Below are positions 7,849-16,187 of a stretch of 64,000 nt of DNA, piece by piece (position 1 is the first letter of the stretch; each line of letters opens with the position of its first letter). Both the position numbers and the translations under genes were made by a program. The notes below the pieces were generated by a model. The model made no database searches. It was not told the origin of the DNA and was given only the letters and a program-made list of their open reading frames with translations. The DNA lies in the NCBI RefSeq assembly GCF_026130545.1, contig NZ_JAMOIM010000004.1:186001-250000 (forward strand), in the 5' to 3' direction. The DNA is from Lichenifustis flavocetrariae (lineage in GTDB: Bacteria > Pseudomonadota > Alphaproteobacteria > Rhizobiales > Beijerinckiaceae).

Positions 7849-9291
7849 ATGGCCCTCGCACGAGGACTGATCAGTTACGCGCCTGCCGTCATCATCCCGC
7901 GGCTCGTGACGTTGCTGCAGGTGACGCTGTTGACGCGCCTGATCGCGCCTGCGGAATTTGGCACCTTCGTGCTCCTCGTCACTCTTGGTGACGCGTTGGA
8001 TGCGCTGTGCTGCAACTGGATCCGGGTGGTCCTTGCCCGCTTCGGTGCGGGCCAGAGCCGTGACACGTTGGCCGAAGAGGCCGGGCGCAGCGTCCTCCAA
8101 TTCCTCGCCGTGACGCTTGGGATCGCGCTGCCTGCCGCCGCCGTGACGGCGTGTTGGCAGCATGTCGACGCCTTGCCGTTCTTTCTCTGCCTCGCTGCCT
8201 ATCTGATCACCAATGGCACGACGCGACTCACTTTGACGGTGCTGTCCGTGCGCGGCCAGAAACTGCCCTTCTTTGTGGTCGAAGCCGTGCGGACGATCGG
8301 TGGTTTTGCCGGTGTCATGGGCCTCGCCTGGAGCGGGACCACGACCCACTATGCGCCCCTGATGGCCGCAATGAATGTCGCGGCTGCGCTCGCAGCGGTC
8401 ATCGGCCTCAGCCAAGCCTTCCGGGGCCTCGGATTTCGTCGTCCACTCCATTGGGCGCCGGATCGGGTCAACTACATTCTTCCTCTCCTGGCCGGCACCG
8501 CGGTCAGTGTGATGCTGGGGTCATCCGACCGATTTGTGATCGAAACCTTCGCGGGACCAGCCGCGCTGGCCACCTATGCGGCGTCCGTCATGCTGGCGCG
8601 TCAGCCACTCGAGTTCCTGTTTTCGGTCGTCAACGTCCGCACCTTTCCCGAATTGATGGCCACTTTCGAAACCGAAGGCCCGAAAGCCGCCGGCGAGCGC
8701 ATGGGCGATCTCCTGTCCATCATGGCCCTGTTGACGTGCCCCGCCGCCATCGGACTGGCGCTTGTCGCGGAGCCGCTTGCGGCGACGTTTCTCACCCCGG
8801 CCTATGTGGGGCCGGCCCGCTTCATCATTCCGTTGGGAGCCATGGCGGGCTTGATGATCGGCTTCAAGACGTTCGTCTTCGATCAGGTGCTGCATATGCG
8901 CAAGGCGATCTGGGGCAATACCCTGATGGTTCTGCCCGTGATGCTCATCGGGGTCGTTCTTTCCGGTTTCCTCGCCTCCCGCATCGGCGGTGTCGGCTGC
9001 GTCATCGGCCTCCTGGTTCAATCCGGCCTCGCGCTTGCGGTCAGTATGGTGCAGGCGGTCCGTCTCCTTCCGATCGTCCCGCACCGCGCCGACCTCGCCC
9101 GCATCGGGCTGATGTGCGCCGCCATGACGGTCGCGGTCAGCGCCGCTCTCGCGCTCCTGGCCGACTACCCGGCCGCCCTTCGACTGGGATGCGCGGTTCT
9201 GATCGGCGGTGGATCCTACGCAGCGGCGGCCCTAGCCCTGAAGCCCGGCCCCGTGCGGGACCTGTTACCGGTGCGCGTCAAAGCCGCCTGA
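7849..9291 (+). CDS. Lipopolysaccharide/exopolysaccharide flippase (MOP superfamily), first copy
   Basis: Multi-pass inner-membrane protein of about 480 residues, predicted to move lipid-linked oligosaccharide across the membrane. It begins with ISYAPAVIIPRLVTLLQ and LIAPAEFGTFVLLVTLGD, the usual N-terminal helices of polysaccharide transporters, and is hydrophobic throughout, with about 12-14 membrane segments. The frame is open from 7747, but ATG 7849 is preferred because GGGAGG lies about ten bases upstream and the protein then starts directly at the first helix; the extra 34 residues are not family-like. It lies between a glycosyltransferase and a second flippase. Substrate unknown. Confidence 0.82.
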   Translation: MALARGLISYAPAVIIPRLVTLLQVTLLTRLIAPAEFGTFVLLVTLGDALDALCCNWIRVVLARFGAGQSRDTLAEEAGRSVLQFLAVTLGIALPAAAVTACWQHVDALPFFLCLAAYLITNGTTRLTLTVLSVRGQKLPFFVVEAVRTIGGFAGVMGLAWSGTTTHYAPLMAAMNVAAALAAVIGLSQAFRGLGFRRPLHWAPDRVNYILPLLAGTAVSVMLGSSDRFVIETFAGPAALATYAASVMLARQPLEFLFSVVNVRTFPELMATFETEGPKAAGERMGDLLSIMALLTCPAAIGLALVAEPLAATFLTPAYVGPARFIIPLGAMAGLMIGFKTFVFDQVLHMRKAIWGNTLMVLPVMLIGVVLSGFLASRIGGVGCVIGLLVQSGLALAVSMVQAVRLLPIVPHRADLARIGLMCAAMTVAVSAALALLADYPAALRLGCAVLIGGGSYAAAALALKPGPVRDLLPVRVKAA

Positions 9292-9414
9292 GTGGACTTG
9301 CGCGGTCGACTCGAATGATGTTTCCAACGCTGGGGGAGCCGCTCAGCGTCGAACCTCCGCGCCTGAAATGCAAATCGGCCTGCCGCAGCAGGGTGGCCGG
9401 CTGACCCGAAGGAG

Positions 9415-10872
9415 ATGAGGGCAGGGGCCATCGGGACCCGGCCCGGCGCCATGTTCGTGCTTCTGTCCTTCTTCAGCAATACGGCCTTTAACTTCGTCAT
9501 CGGGCTGCTGCTGGCGCGGTTCCTCGGACCGGACCAATACGGCCGTTTCGCGCTCGCCGTGGCGATCGCGGTCGGCGTGCAGACCGCGGCTTTCGACTGG
9601 GCCCGCGTCGCGGCAGTCCGGTTCTATTCGCAGCGCGTCGCCGACGAGGAGCCGAAGCTTCGCTCGACCATCGACGCGGCTCTCGCGGCCGTCGTGAGCG
9701 TGGTCGTCGCGGGCGCGCTCCTTGTCGTGGTCTCCGGCGTGGCTTTGCCGCTGTCTCGCCTGCTCATCGGTCTCGCGGTCGCGACCGCGGTCGTCAATGG
9801 CGCCTTCGACTACTGGACCGCGCTGATCCGGGCTCGCTTTCTTGACCGCGCCTACGCGCAACTCATCCTCAGCAAGAACCTCCTTTCGGCCGTGATCACG
9901 CTCGGTGGTGCTCTGTATTTCGGCTCGGCCGCCATGGCGATGCTCGGCCTCTGCCTCAGCATGGTCGGAGGGTCTTTCACGATCCGGCGTGCCTTGTGGC
10001 ACCGCTCCGGCTCCGTCCGGCTTGTCGATGTCAAGCTCGTGCGGACGCTCCTGCGCTATGCCGTGCCGGTCGTGATGGCGAATATCCTCTACCAGACCAT
10101 TCCACTTGCGGATCGTCTGCTGATCGCCCATGCGCAAGGTTTCGCGGCGTCGGGTCAGTTCTCGCTGGCCTACGACATCGGTGCCCGGGTGATTTCGGCC
10201 GTCGGCTCCGCGCTCGACGTCCTGCTGTTCCAGATCGCCGTTCGGGCGGACGAGATGCATGGCGCACCGCACGCGAGGCAGCAGATCGGGAGAAATATCG
10301 GCATCGTCTTTGCGGTTCTCCTGCCGGCTTGTGTCGGGCTCTGGCTGGTGATGCCGAGCTTCGAACAGGTGGTGGTGCCGCCGGAGTTCCGGGGACCCTT
10401 CGCGCTGTATCTCCGCCTGCTGCTGCCGGGCCTGTTCTGCTACGGCATGATCTTTTTCGCCGTACAGCCGCTGTTCCAGATCGGCAAACGGACCGCGCCT
10501 TTGATTGCCGTCGCGGCCGTGGCCAGCCTCGCGAACCTGATGTTGCCGGCTCTTCTGCCAGGCGCTGCCGATGCGGCGTTCTATGCGAAGATCCAGGCAG
10601 GCGTTCTCGGGCTCGCGCTGGTGCTGCTCGGCACCTGGGCGATGGCGGTCGGCCCCGTCTGGCCCCGCAGGCGTGATCTCGTCGCCTGCCTCACCGCCAC
10701 AGCCACGATGATCGTCGCCTGCCGGGCACTTCCCGATGGTGATCCCGGCGCCGCCACCCTGACGTTCCAGGTCCTCGCAGGTGTGGCCGCCTATCTGGCC
10801 GTGGCCTATGGGACCGACCTTTGCGGATTGCGAACGCAATTGCGTCCGCGAAATCTTGCCAGACATGCCTAA
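9415..10872 (+). CDS. Oligosaccharide flippase (MOP superfamily), second copy
   Basis: 485-residue polytopic membrane protein of the same superfamily as its upstream neighbour but clearly divergent from it. Near the start it has the classic FVLLSFFSNTAFNFVIGLLLARFLGPDQYGRFAL region in sequence order, typical of Wzx-like flippases, and a DWARVAAVRFYSQ segment. AAGGAG directly abuts ATG 9415, which is poor spacing; ATG 9451 is a possible alternative start. Two flippases in a row with one glycosyltransferase and no obvious polymerase suggests that the remaining polysaccharide genes lie elsewhere. Confidence 0.83.
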   Translation: MRAGAIGTRPGAMFVLLSFFSNTAFNFVIGLLLARFLGPDQYGRFALAVAIAVGVQTAAFDWARVAAVRFYSQRVADEEPKLRSTIDAALAAVVSVVVAGALLVVVSGVALPLSRLLIGLAVATAVVNGAFDYWTALIRARFLDRAYAQLILSKNLLSAVITLGGALYFGSAAMAMLGLCLSMVGGSFTIRRALWHRSGSVRLVDVKLVRTLLRYAVPVVMANILYQTIPLADRLLIAHAQGFAASGQFSLAYDIGARVISAVGSALDVLLFQIAVRADEMHGAPHARQQIGRNIGIVFAVLLPACVGLWLVMPSFEQVVVPPEFRGPFALYLRLLLPGLFCYGMIFFAVQPLFQIGKRTAPLIAVAAVASLANLMLPALLPGAADAAFYAKIQAGVLGLALVLLGTWAMAVGPVWPRRRDLVACLTATATMIVACRALPDGDPGAATLTFQVLAGVAAYLAVAYGTDLCGLRTQLRPRNLARHA

Positions 10873-11051
10873 ACAAAGCCTGCGGACAACGAACCCTTAA
10901 GCATGTCTCGAAGGAATTTCGTGAAATCAAAGGTGTAATCATTCAATAACCAGAATAAAAACTTGCGCCACACACTCGCATTTGACGCGTTATACTGCGT
11001 TTTGAAGACGTGTATCTTCCGGCCTCGTGCCGGCATTGGCGGGTGAAGATC

Positions 11052-11858
11052 ATGCGGCGTAGTGTTTCATGGGCGGCGCTGGCGTTCGTCGCTACGGTCC
11101 GAATGGTCGCGGCGGCTCAGGCCGGTCCCTACGATCCGCAGCCGCAGGTCGTCCCGGGATACGGTCCGCAGGATTTCTCAGTGGCATCGCGGCCGCAACC
11201 GCGGCGTCCACTGCCACGCTATGCCTCCGCGGCGCCCCGAGGAGCCTATGGGGGCGGGCTGATCGAGTTCATGATGAACGGCGCGACTTCGGGTGACGCA
11301 TCGGCGCAGCATGTGTCAGTTGCGCCGAGGCCGCAGGCCGCCGTCTACGCGCCATCGGGGCCACCGGCGGGTGCCTATACGGCGTCCTACGATCCACGCC
11401 CGGCCCGGGCCATCGACCCCGTCTATCAGCGCCAGGAAGTCGCCTTCGAGGGCGGACAACCCCCGGGAACGATCGTCGTCGATACGACGAACAAGTTCCT
11501 GTACCTGGTCGAGTCCCCCGGTCAGGCCCTCCGTTACGGCATCGGCGTCGGTCGGCCCGGCTTTCTCTGGCACGGCGTCAAGACGATCAGCCGCAAGGCT
11601 GAGTGGCCGGACTGGACGCCGCCGCCGGAGATGGTGCTGCGCCGCCCGGACTTGCCCCCTCATATGGACGGCGGCATTGCCAATCCGCTTGGTGCCCGCG
11701 CCATGTATCTCGGCTCATCCCTCTACCGGATCCATGGCACCAACGAACCGGAAACCATCGGCACCAACGTGTCGTCGGGCTGCATTCGTCTCACCAACGA
11801 CGATGTCAGTGACCTCTACAATCGTGTCCGTGTCGGCACGCGCGTCGTCGTGATGTAG
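11052..11858 (+). CDS. L,D-transpeptidase (YkuD family), secreted
   Basis: Cross-links or modifies peptidoglycan, or anchors envelope proteins to it, in the periplasm. 268 residues: an Ala-rich signal peptide ending near AAAQAG (about residue 24), a Pro/Arg/Gln-rich linker to about 135, then the YkuD domain. Catalytic motif: His228 (RIHGTNEP) and SSGCIRL with Cys244 and Arg246. ATG 11052 is chosen because it begins directly with the signal peptide. The gene is alone, about 180 bases after the flippase, with PlsC following in the same direction. Confidence 0.92.
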   Translation: MRRSVSWAALAFVATVRMVAAAQAGPYDPQPQVVPGYGPQDFSVASRPQPRRPLPRYASAAPRGAYGGGLIEFMMNGATSGDASAQHVSVAPRPQAAVYAPSGPPAGAYTASYDPRPARAIDPVYQRQEVAFEGGQPPGTIVVDTTNKFLYLVESPGQALRYGIGVGRPGFLWHGVKTISRKAEWPDWTPPPEMVLRRPDLPPHMDGGIANPLGARAMYLGSSLYRIHGTNEPETIGTNVSSGCIRLTNDDVSDLYNRVRVGTRVVVM

Positions 11859-11914
11859 CCCGCGACGGGCGGCCGCGCGCTTTCCTTCGTGGAAAGGTTC
11901 AGGCAGAAGGCGGC

Positions 11915-12649
11915 ATGCTGTTCTTGCGTTCCGCCCTTTTCAACCTGTTGTTCTACGGTCTGCTGGTCGTGATGCTGGTGGTTGGCATTCCGCTGCTGCT
12001 GGCGCCAGAGCGGACCGTCAAGGCCTACGCGCGCCTTTGGGGTCGTTTGTCGATCGGGCTGTTGGCCGCGATCTGCGGCGTCCGCCTAGTCTATCGTGGG
12101 CTTGATCGCGTCCCGTCTGGTGGGCTGATCATAGCGGCCAAGCACCAGTCGTTCCTGGATATCCTGACTTTGCTGCCGCTTGCGCCCAGCTTCACCTATG
12201 TGATGAAGCAGGAATTGGCCTGGATCCCGCTCTTCGGGCCTCTGATGCTCCGCGGCGGCATGATCGCGATCGATCGATCCAAAGGCCGTCAGGTGATGGG
12301 GATGTTGAACGAGCGTGTCCGCGAGGTGCTGGCCAAGGGCCAGCAATTGATCATTTTCCCGGAGGGAACGCGCCGTCCTCCGGGGGCAGAGCCGATCTAC
12401 AAATCCGGCGTTGCCCATCTCTATGCCGCGACGGGCGCGACGTGCCTGCCGGTCGCGCTGAACTCGGGTGTCTTCTGGCCCCGCCGCAGTTTCATTCGCT
12501 ATCCCGGAACCCTCGTGGTCGAAATCCTGGAGCCGATCGGACCGGGGCTCGACAAGAGCGCTTTTCAGGCGAAACTCCAGGACGAGCTCGAAACCGCCTC
12601 GAACCGATTGTTGGAGACGCTGCGGCGCGACAAAGTGGGGTCACTTTGA
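11915..12649 (+). CDS. 1-acyl-sn-glycerol-3-phosphate acyltransferase (PlsC family)
   Basis: Acylates lysophosphatidate to phosphatidate, or a related lyso-lipid, at the inner membrane. 244 residues with an N-terminal membrane segment, the acyltransferase motif HX4D (H77 to D82 in KHQSFLDI), and the second motif FPEGTRRPPG that binds the glycerol phosphate. AGAAGG lies five bases before ATG 11915. It could instead be an ornithine-lipid O-acyltransferase (OlsA type), which has the same motifs; no olsB is next to it. Confidence 0.87.
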   Translation: MLFLRSALFNLLFYGLLVVMLVVGIPLLLAPERTVKAYARLWGRLSIGLLAAICGVRLVYRGLDRVPSGGLIIAAKHQSFLDILTLLPLAPSFTYVMKQELAWIPLFGPLMLRGGMIAIDRSKGRQVMGMLNERVREVLAKGQQLIIFPEGTRRPPGAEPIYKSGVAHLYAATGATCLPVALNSGVFWPRRSFIRYPGTLVVEILEPIGPGLDKSAFQAKLQDELETASNRLLETLRRDKVGSL

Positions 12650-12903
12650 TGCTCGACCGGCGGAAACTGACGGACATGCGCCACCGCGCGGCGGCGATCG
12701 TCCGAATTTCGCCGACTTCGACTGGCTCTTGTTAGGTCGCCGTTAAGCAAACAAGCGGCAATGGTGAGGGGTGAAGCACGCATTCTGATCGGGCCACGCC
12801 GAACCGCCGCTGTCCTGCGGTGGAGTTCGTCGGTGTCGCACGTGAACGGAGACATTCCGGCCCATCCTCAACCGGCAAGCCGGGTCTCGGAGCCGCACAA
12901 TCA

Positions 12904-13569
12904 ATGAAGCGTATGATCAAACAGTTTCGCCTTTGCCGACCGGGCTCGACCTTGACCTGCGCCCTCGTGGTGCTGGCGCCCTTGATCGCTACCGGCGCCA
13001 CGTCCTCAGCCTTCGCGCAAGGGCAGGGCGCCGCTGCTCTCAAAAAGGCGGCTGCGAACAGCGGGCATACCGTGATCAAGACCGCCTCAAGGCGCAAGGC
13101 GGCCGCGACGGCACCCGTCTCAGCGAAGCCGACGCTCGTCGGTACATTCGGCGACTGGGGGGTCTATGTGTCCCAAGGTCCGAAGTCGAAGGTGTGCTAC
13201 GCCCTCGGGCAGCCCAGCGCGCGCGCGCCGGCCTCGATGAAGAAGGATGCGGCCTACATCTTCATTTCGAATCGGCCTGGCGAGGGCGTGCATAACGAAG
13301 TGTCGATCATGACGGGCGTGCCGCTGAAGGAGGGCGCGGCTGGCGCCAAGGCCGAGATCGGCAGCACTGGTTACGATCTTGTGGCGAAAGGCCAGAATGC
13401 CTTCGTCAAGAATGCGGCCGAAGAAGGCCAGTTCGTCGGTACCCTGAAGCGGCGTGGCGCACGCCTCGTCGTCAAGCTCTTGTCGGCGAGGTCCGGCACC
13501 GTCACCGACACCTACTCGCTGTCCGGGGTGCAACAGGCGCTCGACCGCGTCGCCAAGGAATGCCCATAG
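12904..13569 (+). CDS. Invasion-associated locus B (IalB) family periplasmic protein
   Basis: Secreted protein related to Bartonella IalB. In Hyphomicrobiales these are common periplasmic proteins of unsettled function, and the name does not imply virulence here. Signal peptide from about residue 14 to AFAQG, then a Lys/Ala-rich linker, then the domain beginning TFGDWGVYVS with KVCYALGQP, FISNRPGEGV and a C-terminal Cys (KECP), which could pair with the first Cys. ATG 12904 or the nearby ATG 12913. It converges on the TPM gene, with 32 bases between the stops. Confidence 0.87.
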   Translation: MKRMIKQFRLCRPGSTLTCALVVLAPLIATGATSSAFAQGQGAAALKKAAANSGHTVIKTASRRKAAATAPVSAKPTLVGTFGDWGVYVSQGPKSKVCYALGQPSARAPASMKKDAAYIFISNRPGEGVHNEVSIMTGVPLKEGAAGAKAEIGSTGYDLVAKGQNAFVKNAAEEGQFVGTLKRRGARLVVKLLSARSGTVTDTYSLSGVQQALDRVAKECP

Positions 13570-13601
13570 CGAGACAGGGCGGGGCCGTTTTTCGTGAAGC
13601 G

Positions 13602-14213
13602 TCAGTCGATGACGTAGAATTTGTCGGGCAGCACCTTGTCGCCTTGCGCATCTACCGGCAGGGCGATCTTGAGGGTCGCGACGCAATGCCGGAGTGCGGC
13701 CACAAATCCGTCCGCATGACGCCCGTCGGCGGAATGGTCGGTCAGAAGCTTGACGGCTTCCCGCCAATGTTCGGCAGGTACGATCGATTCGGCTCCATAG
13801 TCTGCGAGAACGCGAGCATAGTGCTCGTCGAGCGCGACATAGAGGAGGATGCCACGACGGTGCGGGGTCTGGGCAAGCCCGCGAACCAGAAACTGCTCGG
13901 CCGCTGCCCTGTGGGCCGCGGCGCGCTGCACCCGTCTCGGCACCACCCGCCCGCGAATAGGCGGCCATGAGAGCAGCACCAAGGCGGCCAGGAAGCTGGC
14001 GAGTTGCGCCAGCAGGATGTCCTGAACGGACCAGGGCGTCAGAACCACCAGGATCCACGGAACCACCAAGGCAACGATCGCGGCCCAAGCCAGCGGGTAG
14101 AAACTGTAGCTTGAGGCGCGGCGGGCTAGGACGCAGACGAACTCGCCGCTGACGGAACGTTCGGCATCGCGAATGGCGTCGCAGACGCGGGCGTGGTCGT
14201 CGCGTCCGATCAT
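13602..14213 (-). CDS. TPM-domain membrane protein (second of a tandem pair)
   Basis: 203-residue TPM (YgcG/TPM_phosphatase) domain protein. The start ATG 14213 lies one base after the stop of the preceding TPM gene, so translation is probably coupled. A membrane hairpin sits near residues 35-85 (AIVALVVPWILVVLTP, LASFLAALVLLSW). The domain residues VSGEFVCVLA and GILLYVALDEHYARVLADYG resemble those of its neighbour's TPM domain. The family is membrane-associated; function is poorly known, with some members tied to photosystem repair or proposed phosphatases. It is third in an operon of LemA, TPM and TPM. Confidence 0.83.
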   Translation of the reverse strand: MIGRDDHARVCDAIRDAERSVSGEFVCVLARRASSYSFYPLAWAAIVALVVPWILVVLTPWSVQDILLAQLASFLAALVLLSWPPIRGRVVPRRVQRAAAHRAAAEQFLVRGLAQTPHRRGILLYVALDEHYARVLADYGAESIVPAEHWREAVKLLTDHSADGRHADGFVAALRHCVATLKIALPVDAQGDKVLPDKFYVID

Positions 14214-14214
14214 C

Positions 14215-15033
14215 TCACCAGCTCCCCGAAGCGCCGCCGCCGCCGGAGGATCCGCCTCCGCCGGAAAAGCCACCGCCGCCCGAGAAGCCTCCGCCTCCAC
14301 CGAAACCTCCGCCGCCGCCCCAACCCCCGCCCGTCGGCGGCAGGATCCAGGGCCCGCCGCCCGACTGCCCTGAGCCACCGCGGCCTCGCGCCGAGCGCCA
14401 GAGCACGAAGACGATTACGGCGAAGATCAGAAAGGGCAGCAGGGTCTCGACGAGGCTGCCCGAATCCTGGTCTTCCCGCAGGCGTGGCCGCTTCTGCCAT
14501 TCGGACGAATCGGTCGTGAGCACCGTGATGATGTCATCGGTGCCCCGCTCGATGCCACCCTGGAAATCACCGGTCTTGAACCGAGGCACCATGGCATTGG
14601 TGATGATGACTTTCGAGAGCGCGTCGGTGAGTGTGCCTTCCTCACCGTATCCCACCTCGATACGCACGCGCCGCTCTTTCGGCGCGACGAGCAGCAACAC
14701 TCCATTGTTCTGCTTGGCCTCGCCGAGCTTCCAGAACCGGAAGAGCCCGTTGGCGTAGGGTTCGATCTCTTGCCCCTCAAGGGACGGCACCGTGGCCACC
14801 ACCAACTGGATTCCCGACTTGTCTTCGAGATCCTTGAGTTTCCCGTCCAACCGCTGCACGGCGTCAGGTTGCAGCACGCCCGCCTTGTCGACCACGCGGC
14901 CCGTGAGCGCCGGATAGGCGGCGTCGGCGTGGAGAAGGCTCGATGTGAGCACCAGCGCCCAGGCTGCCACGATCATGGTCAGCCAGAGTGTGACGCCACG
15001 TGGCATCGAGCGGGCGGCAGGGGCGAGGCGCAT
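14215..15033 (-). CDS. TPM-domain protein with Gly-rich C-terminal tail (YgcG-like)
   Basis: 272 residues: signal peptide or N-terminal anchor (TLWLTMIVAAWALVL), a periplasmic TPM domain (about 40-185, with GRVVDKAGVL, IQLVVATVPSL, NNGVLLLVAPKERRVRIEVGYG), a single membrane helix (about 205-222, LLPFLIFAVIVFVLW), then a Gly/Ser/Phe repeat tail of roughly 40 residues (GGGGFGGGGG units) ending SGSW. This layout is typical of YgcG-type proteins. It follows LemA by 12 bases and precedes a second TPM gene by one base. LemA and TPM proteins commonly occur together, suggesting shared membrane-stress work, but the mechanism is not known. Confidence 0.88.
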   Translation of the reverse strand: MRLAPAARSMPRGVTLWLTMIVAAWALVLTSSLLHADAAYPALTGRVVDKAGVLQPDAVQRLDGKLKDLEDKSGIQLVVATVPSLEGQEIEPYANGLFRFWKLGEAKQNNGVLLLVAPKERRVRIEVGYGEEGTLTDALSKVIITNAMVPRFKTGDFQGGIERGTDDIITVLTTDSSEWQKRPRLREDQDSGSLVETLLPFLIFAVIVFVLWRSARGRGGSGQSGGGPWILPPTGGGWGGGGGFGGGGGFSGGGGFSGGGGSSGGGGASGSW

Positions 15034-15045
15034 CGGGCGCCGACG

Positions 15046-15642
15046 CTAGAACTTCACCTCGGGCGGCTTCTCGGCGCCCTCCGTGGCCGCGAAAGTCGCC
15101 ATCGGCTTGTCGTGGAACACCAGCGTCTGCCAAATCACGTCCGGGAAGGTGCGCAGCGTCAGGTTGAAGTCCTGAACCCGCTGAATGTAGTCGCGGCGCG
15201 CCACTGCGATGCGGTTTTCGGTGCCTTCGAGTTGCGACTGCAGGGCCAAGAAATTCTGGTTGGATTTCAGGTCGGGATAATTCTCACTGACGGCCAGCAG
15301 GCGACCGAGCGCACCAGACAATTGATTCTGGGCGTCGGTGAATTGCTTCAGCTTTTCGGGATCGTCGAGATTGGATGCGTCGATCTTCACCGATGTCGCC
15401 TTGGCGCGCGCCTCTGTGACGCCGATGAGCACATCCTTCTCCTGCTTGGCGTAGCCCTGCACGGTGTTGACGAGATTGGGGATCAGATCCGCCCGGCGCT
15501 GGTACTGGTTCTGCACCTCGGCCCAGGCTGCCTTTGCGGCCTCCTCCTTGGTTGGAATATTATTGTAGCCACACCCTGCCAAGAGCAGGCCAACGGCCAG
15601 AAGCGCGCCTGCCGCCCGGGAGCGCTGCCAGAAAATTCCCAT
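15046..15642 (-). CDS. lemA: LemA family lipoprotein
   Basis: 198-residue LemA-family protein. The signal sequence ends in lipobox LLAGC (Cys24), so it should be a lipoprotein rather than the usual single-helix anchored form. The helical LemA domain is evident from NQYQRRADLIPNLVNTVQGY, a hallmark segment, followed by long amphipathic helices (ENYPDLKSNQNFLALQSQL, near the family consensus). First gene of the LemA-TPM-TPM operon. Molecular role unknown; LemA partners with TPM or HtpX-type proteins in many bacteria. Confidence 0.93.
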   Translation of the reverse strand: MGIFWQRSRAAGALLAVGLLLAGCGYNNIPTKEEAAKAAWAEVQNQYQRRADLIPNLVNTVQGYAKQEKDVLIGVTEARAKATSVKIDASNLDDPEKLKQFTDAQNQLSGALGRLLAVSENYPDLKSNQNFLALQSQLEGTENRIAVARRDYIQRVQDFNLTLRTFPDVIWQTLVFHDKPMATFAATEGAEKPPEVKF

Positions 15643-15725
15643 GCCTTAGATCCCCAATGTGCTTGTCGATGGCTACGTCTGGGCTTGGTCGGGCTCGCAT
15701 GCCTGACCAAGCCGGAGGCCGACGA

Positions 15726-15938
15726 TCAGCGGTCGTCCAGTGTGAATCCGATCTTCACAGTGACCTGGAAGTGCTGGATCTTACCATTCTCGACATGGCC
15801 GCGCGTCTCGACGACCTGAAACCAATGGATGTTCCGCAAGGTCTTGGCCGCGTCCTCGATGGCGTTCTTGATGGCCTGGTCGATTCCGTCCGGTGACGAG
15901 CCGACAACTTCGACAAGCCGATAGGAATGCTCTGACAT
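15726..15938 (-). CDS. Dodecin family flavin-binding protein
   Basis: 70-residue dodecin. The family forms hollow dodecamers that store or buffer flavins and protect against their photoreactivity. Diagnostic segments: RLVEVVGSSPDGIDQAIKNA, then HWFQVVETRG with the flavin-stacking Trp, then a VTVKIGF strand. ATG 15938 gives the normal family length; the longer upstream frame is not conserved-looking. It is separated from lemA by 83 bases and divergent from the helicase. A flavin buffer close to a flavin photolyase is suggestive but not evidence of linkage. Confidence 0.92.
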   Translation of the reverse strand: MSEHSYRLVEVVGSSPDGIDQAIKNAIEDAAKTLRNIHWFQVVETRGHVENGKIQHFQVTVKIGFTLDDR

Positions 15939-16187
15939 GGAACCCTCGTGTTGCGGGAGCCGCGGCGGCGAACTGTGATCGCCGATCGGATGCTCCGGTT
16001 GACCTGGTGAACGTGTTTTAGGGCCGCTGGGCCGGATGGGAATAGTCGCGCCGATCGGTGGAACGCCGCTTCGCATCCGGGGTGGCGATTTCCAGGCTCA
16101 GGAGATAGAAAGGGACCCTTCACCGGATGTGCGCGAACCCGCGCCTGCCCCGTCGCCGCTCCGGCGATCCGACCTGAGATTTAGCCT

